Assembly: GCA_964030785.1 (NCBI GenBank)
Contig: OZ034968.1
Span: forward strand, 43,277,186 to 43,341,185
DNA length: 64,000 nucleotides
Reading direction: 5' to 3'
DNA from: Siderastrea siderea
Taxonomy: Eukaryota > Cnidaria > Anthozoa > Scleractinia > Rhizangiidae
How positions within the stretch are numbered: the stretch's first letter is position 1; every line of letters starts with the position of its first letter. The notes beneath the pieces were generated by a model. That model was given only the letters and a program-made list of their open reading frames with translations. It was not told the DNA's origin and ran no database searches. Positions 1 to 11,348 of the stretch are shown here, piece by piece. The translations under genes and the position numbers were made by a program.

Positions 1-1176
1 ATTTAGCTGTTGTAGATAGGCGACGTTTCTAGTTCATTCAGGAGTCATTCAAGCGAACAGCCAGTAGTCTGAGATGATTTGACAAGCCTTGACAGTCAAA
101 TGACAGGATATTGAAACATTGTAAAAACCAAGGAAGACGGCGCAAGAATGAGAAACAAATATTTTATGCGTGCAGTTCGAAGTTTGAGAAAAAATTGATA
201 ACAACAATAATGTTGTGCTCTAGAGTGACTTTCGAGTTCAGGTTATTGTACGGCAATTCGCGGGAACAATTTACGGCGCTGTACAGAACACTTCCGGTTA
301 AGAAGCACTTTTCGAAAGAATTTTGCGCCCGAAAATAGCCCCGCAATTTTTTGGGCCCAAAGAGTTTTCGCGTTTTTTGAGAAAGGAACACCAACTCATT
401 CATGGCAGCTCCGCTGTTAGGCTAGCCTATCTGTATATATTAATATTACTACTAAGCATTATACTGCGATGATAAAGACACGCCTGTCATTTGAGAACAC
501 GTCTTTCATTACAGTACTATGAATGGCTTTGCCCTCTTTATTTGAAGCACTTGAGGTTGGAGAGTTGAGCTTAGTTTTCAAAGCATCACTTTACCTTCTT
601 ATTGCAACATCTTAAGACAACTGGTTTTTCAAATAGGATGAAATGTTTTATTTAACAGTAACAGTGGTAAATTGTGAACATCAATTTAAAAATGATGTTT
701 TAAACCCAGCTCTAATTCTTAAATGTAACTGTTATTACAACAGCAAACCTAACCTCAGATGGGCCCATTGAATGCACCCGGCATTCAGTACAACTATTTA
801 TCCATACCTTTCAGGTGGCTTTTGATACTAAACAGTAACATAACTTTCTTTGTACGTAATCTCAAATGGAAATTGAAACTTTCAATAAAGCACCGCATGA
901 GGTTGCATTCTTTTGGGGCTATACCGAAAAAAAGATACTCAGAACAGAAGCTAATTTGTGACTTAGTCCATTCTCAGATTGAAGAGAACAGTATTGCAAT
1001 CATAGTGCTCCCGATAGTAAAATGCATGGCATAAATGGAATACTGGTGTTCAGACAGACTGAGTTCTTTATGGTTTTGGTTCCACGATGTCCAAATAGTC
1101 CCAAAAGAATGTACCCTAGTTAATTATATGCTAACGAAGAATAGTGATGTATCTCATAAAATTAACGTTACCACTG
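1..1176. other. Intergenic stretch 3' of the HECT gene
   Basis: This AT-rich stretch holds only short open frames on both strands with no recognisable domain. It lies downstream of the minus-strand HECT gene, so it should hold that gene's 3' UTR. A minus-strand AATAAA at about 645-650 (read as tttatt on plus) is a candidate polyadenylation signal, but it is one of several and I cannot choose between them. I see nothing else supportable. Confidence 0.4.
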
Positions 1177-3182
1177 TTATGGCCTTGCAAAGGCTTGTCC
1201 CTTACAATATGCCAACGTGAAGACATGTCGAAAGTCCTCATAGGTGCTCATGTGTTCTGTTGGCAAAGTGATTTCCATCCCACAAGCTCCTACATACGGA
1301 AAGCATATGGTGTGATTGGGATTTCGGATCTTGCACTCGTGATCGAACTTGACAGTTATCTTTACTTTTTGGCCATTCATTTCCCTGTGTCGTTGGCCAG
1401 TAAGCCAGCCCATTACTCCTGAAGCAGTTAGATCAGGTGAGTGAAATTGTTCCTCTGCAGCGAACTCTACCTTGTCCTGAAGGTGGCTTTCTTCATAATT
1501 CCACGCCATTGGAGCAGAGTATCCTGTGATGTTATCGTCTTCTAGGCTGAGCAGGAAATCTTGCAAGTGATCGACTACCTTTTCTTCTACAAGCTTTCTT
1601 GACGAACCTTCGGGAGAGTACTGTGGGCGAAGCAATCCTGCTAGGTAGTTGGCATCAACATCATCAATATGACCTTTGACAAATAATGGTTTACAGGCCG
1701 CTGGACTGTGTGAGAGGATAGCTACAAGGCCGTAAAGACCTAGTCCCTCCTTGAACTCTTTTAGACAAAGAACTCTTTTATTCCAAATGCTAACCAAGAT
1801 GGACCCTAGGATGTCGTCAACATGCTCTTCATTGATGATACCTGTGTAACCGTGTTCTATGATGTAATCATGGTGTTGACTGACGTCTTCTTTAATGGTG
1901 TCAAGTATCTGCCTTTCTGCACATGTTAGATGTTTGTCAGGACAAAGTTGTCTAACGTCTATGTCCAAGTTTACCAGTGTCTCAAAAACCACAGTGTCAA
2001 GAAAGTTGGGAGGTGGGCCGTCTTGGGCTAAGCTCGTTGCAACTATTTCTCCTGCTGTTCGGAAGGTTTCATTTCTGACGTAGAGAGTGGAATCCACTGG
2101 GGCTCCGCCAGGAAACAAGGTATTGGCAATCTGTGGAATAGTGTCTGCGAAGAATTCCCTTGCCAAGGCACCAGAATCGATACCTTCCTCTCCAAGATAT
2201 CTCACTCTGACCACATTCTCAGGAGATTTCCTTTTTCTTTCACGTTGCCATAAGGAGATTACTCGATCAAATGGAATTCCCCGCCTCACAACGAGAAAGA
2301 ACTGCTCAGTAGTAAGTACACGCTGCTCAAGTGCTTCAATGACAGATGTGTGGTCATTATAAGTTATTAATGTGTCCGTCATAAGTTCTTGAGTGCTGTC
2401 TCGGAAACCGTTATCAAGACTTGCTTGAATGGCCTGGGCAATTCGGAAGTCATCGTTTATTTGATGTTCATTTGTGACATCATGCTTCTGGCCTGCATCC
2501 ATGTTGACTTCTTCTTTATCCTCCCCATCCTTACTGCTGCCAGAGGGATTGTTATCTGGGTAAAATGGATCGGGAAGGTCAGAGCCTATGTTCCACGACT
2601 GATCTTCGGTTTCTGCATCATCAGTAGCTCTCCCTTCTGCCAATCTGAAATCCGTTTGAGTCCACAGGAACAGTGTGATGCGCTTGAAATCTTTGCCGAG
2701 CTCTTGTTGGTACCGCTCCAAGGTGAAAAATTCCTTAGTTGAGCCTGGCAAGAACGTGGCCTTCTTAAAATCTTCTAAAAGGAGAACATAATCTTCATTT
2801 TCATCATAGCAATTACTGAAGTAGGCCTTCCACTTCTCCATAGCTTTCTGTAGCAGAACAACTGGTGGGTCATTTTTCTTCACTTTTAACGCCATGCGTT
2901 TTCCGTGTTTTCGCTTGAGACACTCGTGACTTTCATTCCATTCCACCAGGCCAATGAATATTGCAACTTCCTTTTCGCCATTTGCACCCTTCGTCTCATC
3001 TCGCTTGCCCTTTGCACCCTTGAATTTCTTAGACACCCTCTCCTTCCACTCTTTACCTTTGCTTTTCTGAAAATCAGCAAACGACTTAACACTACGATCA
3101 TTGCAAAGTACAACTTTTGACTCCTCTGTAGTACTGGACTCCGTTCTACTAGACTGAGCTTGATTCTGAGGTTCTTCGACAC
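1177..3182 (-). CDS. HECT-domain E3 ubiquitin ligase, exon 2 (main exon)
   Basis: Large exon encoding about 668 residues of a predicted 690-residue protein. From the N-terminus it has a polar, lysine-rich linker, an acidic low-complexity stretch, a UIM-like motif (IAQAIQASLDNGF) at about residues 265-290, and a HECT domain from about residue 350 to the end, with the typical VRYLGEEGIDSGAL start. The C-lobe ends in a region aligning with the usual catalytic-cysteine segment, where a Cys precedes GMEITLP. HECT ligases accept ubiquitin on that Cys and pass it to substrates. The exon opens at a good acceptor (pyrimidine tract then CTCAG at 3187-3183), and its first two bases complete the split Gly codon left by exon 1 at 5303. 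It resembles the G2E3-like HECT proteins that are expanded in cnidarians. Domain call is firm; substrate is unknown. Confidence 0.85.
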
Positions 3183-5302
3183 CTGAGTAGAAATTACACA
3201 AAAATTCTATTACATGAAGGCTAAGTACTGGTCTGAACTGTTACAGTGTATTGATATATTCGGCAACATGACTTTTCTCGCCTAGGAAATTTGGTTTTCT
3301 GCGCCTCAGCTCTTCTTTGTGAAGCGGTTTACTGGAACTTGTTTTCTTACTTATGGGACTGTGTGAAAATTCTCCTTCTGGTTAAGGATTACTCCCCAGA
3401 GTATGTCTTTTAATGTGTGTACTTCTCTTGAGATATCTTGGCCAAAAATATTACTAACCAAATTTGAAATACATATTAACATTGTTAATTTTAGGGCAGA
3501 GTTATTTGCGGTAAAATGTTTACAACATAATGAACTTGAGACTATGAAATAACCATCCATATTTGACCAGCAAATGAATTGCGTTTTTTTTTTTGCATGA
3601 AAGACGTTTTCAGTAAAGCAAGCCTGAGGAAACACCTTCTGCCTTGAATCACATTAATGCATGTATCTTTTTTATTATTTTGAAACACATTAAACCAAAC
3701 ATAAAACAGAAAAATTCTATGATTTCTTCTACCACATTCAAACGTTAGGGGAAGAAAGGACATGACTGTATATGAACTGGCCATCTTTTCCTATCAATGT
3801 TTACTTGATATAATCGAGTTGCTGGGTGCTCTCTTGGATAACTTTTTTATCACTTATATTTCTACGTGGCGTCCCTATGCATAACACTGAAGACAAAGGT
3901 AGACTTTCTGAAACCACTTTTAGTTTATATTCGGGGAATAAAATAATGGTGATGAATGAATGGGGATCAGGTGAAATCAAAGTGCTTTCTCCACTAATTT
4001 ATTATCTATGTACAACAGTTGTACACGTGGAAAGATACATTATTTCTTGCACCTACACCTCTTTACAGACATTGTAGATGGTGTGGATGAACTAAAGAGG
4101 TTACTCTCCTTTTCTGTGCGGAACCAGCAGACGTTACATGAAGGCCCAAAGCAGCCAAGTATAAAGCATAAAGGGAAGAGTGGATGGCTCCTGGTTATTA
4201 TCCCCCCCCCCCCCCCCCCACAAGGCTTAGGGTATAAATAGAAAGATTCTGATGCCAAAGAATAATATTTTTCCTTCCAGTATCACCAATGCAATGCAGA
4301 GCTGGCCTCTTAAAATCCCAACTACTTTTGCAACTTGTGGTCTTGTTTTTTGTGAAGTGCTTTGAACAAAGTTAGAGTTCAGCTGCTTATCGAAAAAAAA
4401 TAATTTGCTTACACCAATTTGAAAAGAAATGCTCATAAAATTCTCCTCTTTGTGTAGTATAAGTTCTAAAGTACACACTCTAACTCTTGTCATAGCTTGA
4501 AAATGGCAAATAAACTAAAACAATTTAGCTCTCCACAGCCACCAAGTGCTGAGAGCCGCACAGTTTTCATGTATTCAGTGTCCACCAAATATGATCATAG
4601 TTGATCACCTGACAAGGTGGGCAACAATCTCAAAAGCAAATTCCAAAATGGCGAGCAGGCAAATAGATAGGTAAGGTATAGGCACCGATAGGTAAGTTAA
4701 TAGATCCTTAGACAAAATGGAAGCATATATTGACACTGAGAACATTTTCCTCTATTTTGTTAACGTTTTAGGCCATGGACACAAGTAAATTTCATTTCTT
4801 TATGTGCGAAATCTCCAGGTTTTTCGGCCACCTCCGCCAGGTTTTCCGTTTTTTTAGGTTGACAGGTCTGATTAAAGTTACCACTCTAAACACTGCAGAA
4901 TTCTCTTCAGACTTGCTCTTAGTACAAAAGCTTTGACAAATCTGTTAGTTAGAAAGTGTACTGGCTTAAATATGTGCCCTACAATATGAGCTTTGCATGG
5001 CGTGTTCTGTTGTGATCTGAATTTTGGGCAAACCCAAACTGCAAAGTCCAAACGTTGGGAAGAGGGCGAGATTTCCAGGAGGAATATTGTTTTTAACTAA
5101 ACCTTACAATAGAATCACGTTTACAAGCAGCCAACTGCTGTTTAATATTGTTTAATATCTGATTGTATGAGTTATCCGAACCATCTAGTCCTGAAGTGAC
5201 AGCCGGAGTCCATGCACGTGGTTTGAGTTAGTTGCAGAATAAAAAACAGTCAAAGCTGCATTATGTGCGTCTAAATGCATTCATAAACCAAATACAACTT
5301 AC
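3183..5302 (-). other. Intron of the HECT gene (2.1 kb)
   Basis: GT-AG intron: the donor GTAAGT is read from 5302 downward and the acceptor CAG ends at 3183. Phase is 1 on both sides. It contains a C18 run and short AT-rich open frames, with no recognisable coding or mobile-element content. Confidence 0.75.
4202..4219. repeat. C18 homopolymer
   Basis: Uninterrupted run of 18 C inside the HECT intron. On the transcribed (minus) strand it reads as G18, so the pre-mRNA could form a quadruplex. Such runs are also sequencing-error hotspots. Confidence 0.9.
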
Positions 5303-5369
5303 CTTGTCCACACTGCACACAGAAATTCGCATTCAGAGGCACTGCTGCACCACAGTTTGCGCAAAACAT
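5303..5369 (-). CDS. HECT gene, exon 1: zinc-ribbon start
   Basis: A 67-nt exon starting at ATG (5369) and ending at a strong donor (G|GTAAGT). It encodes 22 residues plus one base, with the pattern FCANCG...FCVQCG, i.e. two CxxC knuckles typical of a zinc-ribbon. It is far too short for ordinary ORF calling. The join to exon 2 is supported by three facts: the donor is near-consensus, the acceptor at 3183 is good, and the phases agree (1 base plus 2 bases makes Gly). The product is a zinc-ribbon followed by UIM and HECT. RNA evidence would settle whether other exons intervene. Confidence 0.7.
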
Positions 5370-5460
5370 CTTCTACTACTGATGAAACTGTGAGTTAGTT
5401 GTCCGCCATAGTTGATTAACTCCCATAACACCTTGCGGACAGAGATCACGTGAGTACAAA

Positions 5461-5758
5461 AATGATTTTGCCGTGGTTGAAAATGATTTTGCCGTGGCCA
5501 AAATGATTTTGCCGTGACGAAAAAAGATTTTGCCGTGGCCAAAATGATTTTGCCGTGACGAAAAAGATTTTGCCGTGGCCAAAATGATTTTGCCGTGACG
5601 ATAACGATTTTGCCGTGACGAAAAAGATTTTGCCGTGGCCAAAATGATTTTGCCGTGACGAAAAAGATTTTGCCATGGCCAAAATGATTTTGCCGTGACG
5701 AAAAAGATTTTGCCGTGCCCAAAATGATTTTGCCGTGACGAAAAAGATTTTGCCGTGA
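5461..5758. repeat. Tandem repeat, ~20-bp unit x ~15, upstream of HECT start
   Basis: About fifteen copies of a 19-21 bp unit with core GATTTTGCCGTG followed by either GCCAAAAT or ACGAAAAA; the two versions tend to alternate. The array ends about 90 bp upstream of the HECT ATG, so it lies in the promoter or 5' UTR. It leaves open frames on the minus strand because no unit carries a stop, which makes artefactual ORFs of up to 142 codons. The recurring minus-strand word CACGGCAAAATC could be a clustered factor-binding site. Confidence 0.9.
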
Positions 5759-5769
5759 CACTTGTGGGC

Positions 5770-6119
5770 CACCGTATCAGCCTGTATTAATGCCATAATA
5801 GTTTTAACTACACTACATTTATGTCAATCTACCTGTAGAGGAAATTAGGAGAAAAAGAGACCTCATAATTATCATCAGCTCTTGATTACATTTTAAAGCT
5901 ACAATGTCTGGGATAGTTACTGGGAGACTAAGTTAGGTTCTTTCAAAACTGTTGTCTAAAACTACATCTTAACAGCACTGCCTACAGGCTGTTAGAGTAA
6001 TTTCAAGCCCAGTGAGATTTAAACAAATAATTTTTGGATATACACCACTGCTTTGACCTCAAGTTTTAAACTTAAACGTAATTGTCCAAAGCTCAGTTAT
6101 CGTTTTCCATTGCTTACAT
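5770..6119. other. Intergenic, nothing recognised
   Basis: AT-rich unique-looking DNA between the promoter repeat and an old BEL gag fragment. No ORF, repeat or RNA gene could be supported. Confidence 0.4.
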
Positions 6120-6895
6120 CATTCAAACTAGTATTTGGCAAAGAGCATTTGTTGAATCGAGGAAGACCCATGTTGTGAATTACAGTGACCAGTGTTTCGT
6201 TGTGTTTTTCCCCAAGTGCAAATATTTTCTCAGTTAATTCATTTTTCTGATTGTTCCTGCATTACGTAAATCCCTTGTACCACAATATTCATGTTCCCTT
6301 CTTCCAGCTTTTCTTCTGACTGCTGGAATGGAAAGTTTGAATCCGTTTGGTGGGGTGCCCACTGTCTCTGTTGTTTTTGATGATGTGGCCAATGACTGTC
6401 CATCCTAGTGACCTTGGTTCATTTGCTTTGCCAGGTACTTCTTTGATATTTGATTGGATGTAGATGCATCTCCTATCCTAGACTTCATTTCTGCAGACAT
6501 CCAGTTCATTAGGCCGAATAATGTTGGTGGTTGGTTAGTTCTCTCAAGCTCCCTCGCTTAGACCTTCTTGTCGACAACGCACATTTTTTGCTCAATAATG
6601 GAAAACATATGGCTGTTGTCCATGTTGTTTGGTTAGCCAACTTCCTTTATCCTGGTGTAGCATCGCTTTACAAGGTGAACCAAATCGCTGAATTGGGAGT
6701 CTTTGCCATCCCAAATTGGTCAGAACTTCGCGATTTCTTGCATTATCATATCAGAAACAAATCTGGGGTCACCATAAATCGTCTAATGTTCCCATGCCCA
6801 CGCCACGTCATAGTCCGACCCATTCCCTCTTAAAAGGTCAAGCAGTTTCCCCTTTAGACAAGTCCATAAAAATGTGATAGTGTCCCACTTGCTGT
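6120..6895 (-). pseudogene. Degenerate BEL/Pao retrotransposon gag (DUF1759-like)
   Basis: Reading the minus strand, one frame gives a gag-like protein broken by several stops. Recognisable stretches include DYDVAWAWEH, IYGDPRFVSD, DLVHLVKRCYTRIKEVG, MDNSHMFSIIEQKMC and LMNWMSAEMKSR, in the order I expect for the DUF1759-type gag of BEL/Pao elements. A nearby LTR remnant (7203-7471), which matches the LTR of BEL copy 1, lies just upstream in the same orientation, so this is the 5' end (LTR then gag) of an old copy. No pol sequence follows. The multiple stops and the divergence of the LTR make it the oldest of the three BEL relics here. Confidence 0.7.
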
Positions 6896-7200
6896 ACCCC
6901 CAGTTCATCATCCAGCATGTCACTATCATCATCCTCTTCTTCATCTTCCTCACTGGCTTCGTTGATGTGTGTATCCATGTCCAACTCTGCTATGTACTTG
7001 GTAATCTGAGGAGAGGGGGTGCAATACTGGTCAAATAAATGCCCTACAAAGATGTATACGTTTGTAACTGAGATCCCTTTCGAGAGACGACCACAGATAC
7101 ATGGCCTAAGTTGCGTGTTTGAAATCTGATCACAATATTGCATACTCTCATGGAAGGAGGATTGTGTTAAGTGATCATTTGAATAAAACTTAGAATTCAA
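6838..7200 (-). other. Acidic open frame between LTR remnant and BEL gag
   Basis: A 120-codon open frame with a strongly acidic stretch (EASEEDEEEDDDSDMLDDE) near its end. Its 3' end overlaps the gag relic in another frame. I do not recognise it. It may be the gag leader region in a shifted frame, or sequence inserted between LTR and gag. No promoter or splice site stands out. Confidence 0.3.
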
Positions 7201-7202
7201 CT

Positions 7203-7471
7203 AAAAACTTGTATGATTGCCTCCGTAATTGGTGTGGATACAACTGGTCGATAAGACGTCTTGTTAAATAACTGGTTAGCAAAACGTACAAAGACTGGTT
7301 AGCTTGACTGTTTTCACCTAACTAAAAATCTCTGCTCCATGTCACGACTTGAGTTAGGTGACTTACACTATGCTCACATTGAATTAATTAAAAGGAGCAT
7401 GTGCACAACATTGAACCTCGACAGTGCACTATGTAAAGTAAGTAATTAAAAACTGAATGTTTATCAGAACA
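7203..7471 (-). mobile_element. BEL/Pao LTR remnant (partial, diverged)
   Basis: This segment aligns end to end with the 3' two-thirds (plus orientation) of the intact LTR at 27185-27666. Shared landmarks include the pattern around 'gcctccgta', 'ctggttagc', 'gtgcacaacatt/gcgcaacatt' and the terminal TTATCAGAACA. The first ~160 bp of the LTR are missing. Orientation is minus, the same as the gag relic beside it. Confidence 0.75.
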
Positions 7472-7519
7472 ACTGTGCTGAAATGACCACCAAAATGTTC
7501 AAAATGACTACCAAAATGA

Positions 7520-7675
7520 TATCAGGATATCACTGCATTAGGATATCACTACAATAAGATCTGGTTTAATTCATTAACCATTTTGCCAATATCCTGACAT
7601 CAGGATATCACTTTGATAAGTCCTTGTTTAATTGTAAACCATATAGCAAATGTGTTGTTATAGTTGATCATTTCG
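7520..7675. repeat. Diverged ~80-bp tandem duplication
   Basis: Two imperfect copies share ATCAGGATATCACT, a (G)ATAAG word, GTTTAATT and AACCAT in the same order with ~80-bp spacing. It is AT-rich and of no evident function. Confidence 0.55.
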
Positions 7676-7822
7676 CAAATGCTTTGTTATCAGTGTTTTT
7701 TTAATGTCTGACTTTTGAGTAGCATGTCTCATCCTATTTTAAAATTACTTGACAGCTCGTTCATGTTACAAATGTACCCACAACCAAAAGTATGGCTTTC
7801 CTAAATCGTGTTTTCTGGAGCT

Positions 7823-8419
7823 CTAGGAACTCTGCGCAAAATTCCTCTTTCCCTCCCTTGTCGGCTTTTGCTGGCAAGAGAGGGAGTGCATGAGAAGCAC
7901 ATCAGCCACTGTTAAAAGATCACTCGCTGCATTTGACAGTTCATGCAGAAGCTGCACCAAAAATGCTTCCTTGGCTTCTCTGGTGTCCTCAATTAAGGGA
8001 AGGAAGATGGAAGGAAACCATGTTTCATGCGTTATTAGGGTGTTGCCCCTTCTGATCTCCACTCTAAACCTGTCTCCTCAGGCGTTTGGGGTGCTAGTCG
8101 AAAAGTGCAGAAAACGTCTGAGAAGGTTTTCATTTTCTCTTTGCTCTCTCAAGAAACCCACTAGCAGATCCAAAACCCTTTCTGCATCCTCCTCCTCATC
8201 TGTCTTCATATGGAGACAGGTACAGATTTCCTTGAAGATTGGACGTGGCTCTTGCTGATACCAGCTTGCGACCATCCTTCCAGAAGCTTCTGAAAAGGAG
8301 TTGCCAGTGACACTAATGAACCAATGTCGTTTTTGTGGGTGGAACCATAAACTTGTTATGTTACCAGTTGTTGTTGTAATGAAGTGTTCCGAATTGTTCT
8401 GGAACCTCAACTGCATCAC
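7823..8419 (-). pseudogene. Unrecognised ORF interrupted by one in-frame stop
   Basis: Two minus-strand open frames (8419-8078 and 8062-7823) lie in the same frame and are separated by a single TGA and a few sense codons, so together they look like one ~200-residue coding stretch with one nonsense codon. The text is leucine- and glutamate-rich and probably helical, with segments such as LLVGFLREQRENENLLRRF and FLPLIEDTREAKEAFLVQL. I do not recognise the family. It could be an exon remnant of a host gene or part of a mobile element. An alternative is that an intron removes the stop, but I see no convincing splice pair. Confidence 0.35.
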
Positions 8420-9308
8420 TGTAATAGTAGCCCTGGGAACTTTGTTTTCTGGCAGACCAATTAAACCTTGATGTCCGATAGGTGGCTGCTGTTGTTGCCC
8501 ACTCTCAAAAATTTAATCGTTAATAATTATCCTTGTTTACATATGCTCATCATGCCATTCAAAGTTTGAGATTTAAACTATTGCAGACGGAGCAAGTTTT
8601 TTTTGTGTCACATTTTTCCTGTGGTACTGCCCATGGGGTTATTACTATTTGCTCATTTAGTGAAACCCTGAGAAGTCATGCGGTCGTTGATGGGTAAAAT
8701 AGCAAACATTAAACTTGAATCCCTGAAGAGGTCTTTTTATGTATGTACTGATAAGTAGAAGTGTGTACACCACAACAAGAGAGTGAAACCTGCTATTATA
8801 AAATTTCCATGAATTCACATTCTCTGGATTCTGCTGCCATCTTTTCATGTGTTGTAATGTTGATGTGAGTGCATCAATTGTTGAGAGACCTTGTTTAAGA
8901 TTGATTACACTTTCAGCTTGTGACAGTCATCAGTTCCAGCTGGATGAAACTTATAAAATTTGTAATCCTTGCAAAGTCCAGTGAAAGTGATGTGGTTCGT
9001 GATCCCTTTGTTTTGAAGTTGAAGTCAGCCAGAGACCAAGTGATTGTAGTGACCTCATTTGGGAGGAAGCGTAGCCTTTCTTTACACACCATGTCATTAT
9101 GTAGTTCTTGTACCACAACTGAAGTTCTGTCACAGATTGGTCTGCATCTGATGTTAAAGGATCATTTAGAAATTTGTTTATTGACTCCTTTTTTGACTAC
9201 TCATTCTCTCCCAGATTTTGTCCTATAGGTTATCAATGTCGGAAAAGCAGTATTGCATAAACAAAGTTGCAGTGCATTAATATTTCACCTGTCTGTTTGA
9301 CTGAAAGT
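8420..9308. other. Non-coding or heavily decayed DNA
   Basis: Only short overlapping frames on both strands between 8650 and 9230, with no domain and no repeat I can name. A ~100-bp repeat follows at 9309. Confidence 0.35.
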
Positions 9309-9412
9309 TGTGTTCTCTGCTGTTTGGTAGTTTGTCCCAGCCAGTTATAGAAGGGGTGAGTTTGGATATTGCTCTTGACGAATGTGAAAAGTACAATCTC
9401 CGACAAGTCTGA
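9309..9412. repeat. Dispersed ~103-bp repeat, copy 1
   Basis: Matches 17066-17170 in direct orientation over about 100 bp at roughly 90% identity, starting with TGTGTTCTCTGCTGTTTGGT and ending near GACAAGTC / TACAAGTC. No coding potential is shared between the two, so it is probably a short dispersed element or the conserved end of one. Confidence 0.75.
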
Positions 9413-10531
9413 AAAATGGGTGAGACAGAGCCTGACAACAATCAGCCTGACATGATAATGTCATTTTGAAGAACACGCATAAAAAACCAGCAAGACACCA
9501 GGCCTACCAAATTTGTATGGCATTTGTGCTCTTAATTGTGGCACACCAGTTGGTAAAGACCTGCAAGGTACAATGTCTTATGCTCAAAAATAGCGAGGTA
9601 CAACTGCAACAAAATGGCAACTTGGGCAAAGTAAAGGAGGTGACCGTGGTGACAGCATGAAACCCTTTTTCCTCATTGTGTCCGCCACAAAAGAAAATAG
9701 ATGGGTGCACCTATCTCTCTTTGCACCACAGAATATGTCTTTGGGACATGATCCAAACAAAACTTTAATGTAACAATACCATTGAACGTTTTTCTTGAAG
9801 ACAGCAACAACAAAGCATTGTCTTTACTAATGTTAAGCTTTTTCTCTAGCACACCTGAGATGTCCACTGCATTCAAAATTTGAAAAACATTGGCCAGTTT
9901 GTCCTGATCACTTAACCGTTTGGTGACCCCATTTGTGATGGAAAAAACACTCACCCAAACGGTGCCATTTCATCGCAGAAATGAAAAAAATTGCGAAAAC
10001 AAGTAAGCACACTTGAATGACCACACTGGAATCCGTGAATTACGTTATATAAGGTACATTTATTGAACATGCAAAAAATCCTCGTGCTTATGACATTACT
10101 ATGTTGGAACGGGCAAACAAGTCCATCACACTTGCTTATTAGGCTATTACACTGTTCAAATTTGTTCACCATGCAGCAAAACCTTTGCAAAACAACGATC
10201 CTAAAATGTGCAAACAAAAATCAATAGAAACAAATCACAACAAAATTTTAAGATGAAGTGTTGACTTTGGTGCATCCTCGTATTTCTCCTTTGAAGAATG
10301 AAAATCAGGCCACTCACTCTCTAACAGACTTTCATGCCATGCTTCTCATTCAAACTCGACCACTCTTACAAATTCCTGTTCTTCTATCTCAAATAACTCT
10401 TCCTTCTATCTCAAATAACTCTTCCTCTTTCTAGTCTGCATTCTTTTTCTCTTTGGTTTTAGAATCATACCTTTCTTTTTCTGCTCTTTTTTGCATTGTT
10501 TCTGCTCTTTACCACGTCTCTGTTCTGTTCT
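9413..10531. other. Mostly non-coding; T-rich 3' flank of a transposase relic
   Basis: Holds two unrecognised short frames (9466-9660 plus, 9673-9954 minus) without domain signals. The pyrimidine-rich stretch 10370-10530, with a repeated CTTCTATCTCAAATAACTCTTC phrase, lies just 3' of the DDE transposase relic and may be the end of that element. I found no terminal inverted repeats. Confidence 0.35.
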
Positions 10532-11348
10532 CTAAGAAATAATTGGATTTGGAAGATTTGTGAGCATAGCACGTACTGTCCACATTTGATTAAGACTTCC
10601 ATGTAAGGATAGTGGAATTACTTGATTAAATATCTGTAAATTCTTGATTTTGTTTATTGGTCTTTCAACGTGAATCCTGTCGGAGGCAATTTCCTGTGTT
10701 GCAATAACTTCTGAACAATTTTGTTGACTTCTGCATCGAACAAATGGAGGAATATTGAGTCGAACACTCATAGGCTCAAGGAGATGAGTAATATTCAATC
10801 CTTTGTCAGCCATAAATACGTCACCAGCAGAAAAGGGCAGTTTTAAAAGTCCAGATCTTACTGTTATTTCCCCGTCAGAAATGCATCCAGCATACAATTG
10901 TGATATGAAAGTAATGTGACCACTGGGAGAAATACCAATCAGACCCTTGAAATTGGAATTGTAGCTGGAATAGGTTGCACTGTGGAGCACCAAAGAGGAA
11001 GGAGTTTCCGTGCCATCAGTGATGACTCTTGTGGAGAGAGATTTCTCTTTGAAGGATTGAGTGACGGCCTTTTCAATTGCAGATCGACTTGGCTAAATGT
11101 TAAGGTGGCCAAATTTGAGGTACATAAAGTTAATCCAGGAAATACAAATTTTGTTAACGGTTGACACATGAACTTTAAACCTGTGAGGGAGGTCAAGCTC
11201 AAACAAGTCAAGCCTCAATCTTATAAGAACCATGAAAAGTTCATTCAGTGCACTCAGCTTACGCCATCTACTAGGTTTATTACCTAAAATGTTCTGGCTG
11301 TTTGTAGGAGTGAAGTTGTCTTCAGTGCTACTGGTAACATAAATAATG
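10532..11348 (-). pseudogene. DDE_Tnp_4-type (PIF/Harbinger-like) transposase relic
   Basis: One minus-strand frame reads from about 11348 to the stop near 10532. It has an N-terminal helix-turn-helix-like part (LFMVLIRLRLDLFELDLPHR, then STVNKICISWINFMYLKF) followed by a DDE endonuclease domain. Candidate catalytic residues are seen: D in VITDGTE, D in MADKGLNI, and E in RIHVERPINKIKN. The frame is broken by TAG at 11093-11095, where the family usually has Trp, a one-base change. Length and order fit the single-ORF DDE_Tnp_4 transposases common in cnidarian genomes. Only one stop separates the two halves, so decay is recent or mild. Terminal repeats not found. Confidence 0.8.

Noticed and set aside
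1177..3201. HECT ORF starting at 3201 as a complete single-exon gene
   Set aside because: The codon there is TTG and the first seven codons overlap a pyrimidine tract and CAG acceptor; a phase-matched upstream exon exists at 5303-5369.
5333..5796. Long overlapping minus-strand frames over the 20-bp repeat, resembling a repetitive protein
   Set aside because: All three frames are open because no repeat unit contains a stop; indels between units move the frame. This is a non-coding tandem repeat.
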